Assembly: GCA_002256055.1 (NCBI GenBank)
Contig: NKIE01000005.1
Span: 1-24,726, forward strand
DNA: 24,726 bases
From: Pseudomonas sp. PGPPP3
Lineage (GTDB): Bacteria > Pseudomonadota > Gammaproteobacteria > Pseudomonadales > Pseudomonadaceae
Direction of reading: 5' to 3'
Numbering within the stretch: the stretch's first letter is position 1; every line of letters begins with the position of its first letter. Below, in pieces: positions 24,541 to 24,726 of the stretch. The notes beneath the pieces were generated by a model. It did no database searches. It had not been told where the DNA came from and worked only from the letters and a program-made list of their open reading frames with translations. A program made the position numbers and the translations under genes.

Positions 24541-24726
24541 ATGGCCGAAGCTGCCTTGGATAATTTGCCAACCACCACCGGCGTTGACGCTAAGCCGCCA
24601 CTGTTTGGTTTGAGCTTTCTGGAAAATCTCGCCGACATGCCGATGCTGCGTCAGGTCGGTTTGCTCGTGGGCCTGGCTGCCAGCGTGGCCATCGGCTTTG
24701 CCGTGGTGTTGTGGTCACAGCAACCG
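24541..24726 (+). CDS. fliF: Flagellar MS-ring protein FliF, 5' part only
   Basis: The frame starts at ATG 24541 and runs off the window end, giving 62 residues. FliF forms the MS ring in the inner membrane. The visible part is a short cytoplasmic N-terminus (ending FGLSFLENLADMPMLRQ) followed by the first transmembrane helix (VGLLVGLAASVAIGFAVVLW, about residues 39-58) and the start of the periplasmic part. This layout and the position directly behind fliE make the assignment secure. The Shine-Dalgarno is weak (GAGTGAGA about 9 nt upstream). Confidence 0.93.
   Translation, partial: MAEAALDNLPTTTGVDAKPPLFGLSFLENLADMPMLRQVGLLVGLAASVAIGFAVVLWSQQP

Overview
The window is a stretch of a Pseudomonas-type polar flagellar locus. 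The gene order flgK-flgL / flagellin glycosylation island / fliC-flaG-fliD-fliS-fliS-fliT / fleQ / fleS-fleR / fliE-fliF, all on the + strand, is the Pseudomonas arrangement. The FleQ-like master regulator (491 aa) keeps the residues by which Pseudomonas FleQ binds c-di-GMP. The species cannot be told from the sequence alone. No RNA gene, insertion sequence, phage gene or CRISPR array was seen.

Layout. (1) 1-2745: the 3' part of flgK, then flgL (hook-filament junction proteins). (2) 2891-14556: an accessory glycosylation island inserted between flgL and fliC. It holds pseB, pseC, pseF, pseG, a formyltransferase-family gene, pseI, a SAM methyltransferase gene with an extra C-terminal region, and a 1593-residue multidomain glycosyltransferase. 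From pseC onward every gene overlaps the next by 4-13 nt, so the set reads as one translationally coupled operon. (3) 14557-14865: a 309-bp non-coding stretch with a terminator-like hairpin, an excellent sigma-28 (FliA) promoter and a structured fliC leader. (4) 14866-19568: flagellin, FlaG, cap protein FliD, two FliS-type chaperones and a FliT-like chaperone. (5) 19810-24034: FleQ, then the FleS-FleR two-component pair. (6) 24196-24726: fliE and the start of fliF.

How the parts fit. PseB/C/G/I/F are the enzymes from UDP-GlcNAc to CMP-pseudaminic acid, except that the GNAT acetyltransferase PseH is absent. A protein with a formyltransferase signature sits where PseH activity is needed. The chemistry then predicts an N-formyl (7-N-formyl) pseudaminic acid rather than the di-N-acetyl form. 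The methyltransferase and the giant glycosyltransferase would finish and attach the glycan, most simply to FliC, whose Ser/Thr-rich central domain is the likely acceptor. No Maf-type pseudaminic acid transferase is present, so the giant protein is the best candidate in the window.

Regulation readable from the sequence. Sigma-28 sites with TCAAG(T/C)TG-N11-GCCGATA(C/G) lie before fliC and, separately, before the second fliS. Sigma-54 GG-N10-GC sites lie before fleS and fliE, and a near-consensus one (GG-N10-GA) before fliD. The fliD and fliE leaders both carry GTCA plus an A/T run at the same offset from their sigma-54 promoters, which may mark FleQ leader sites.
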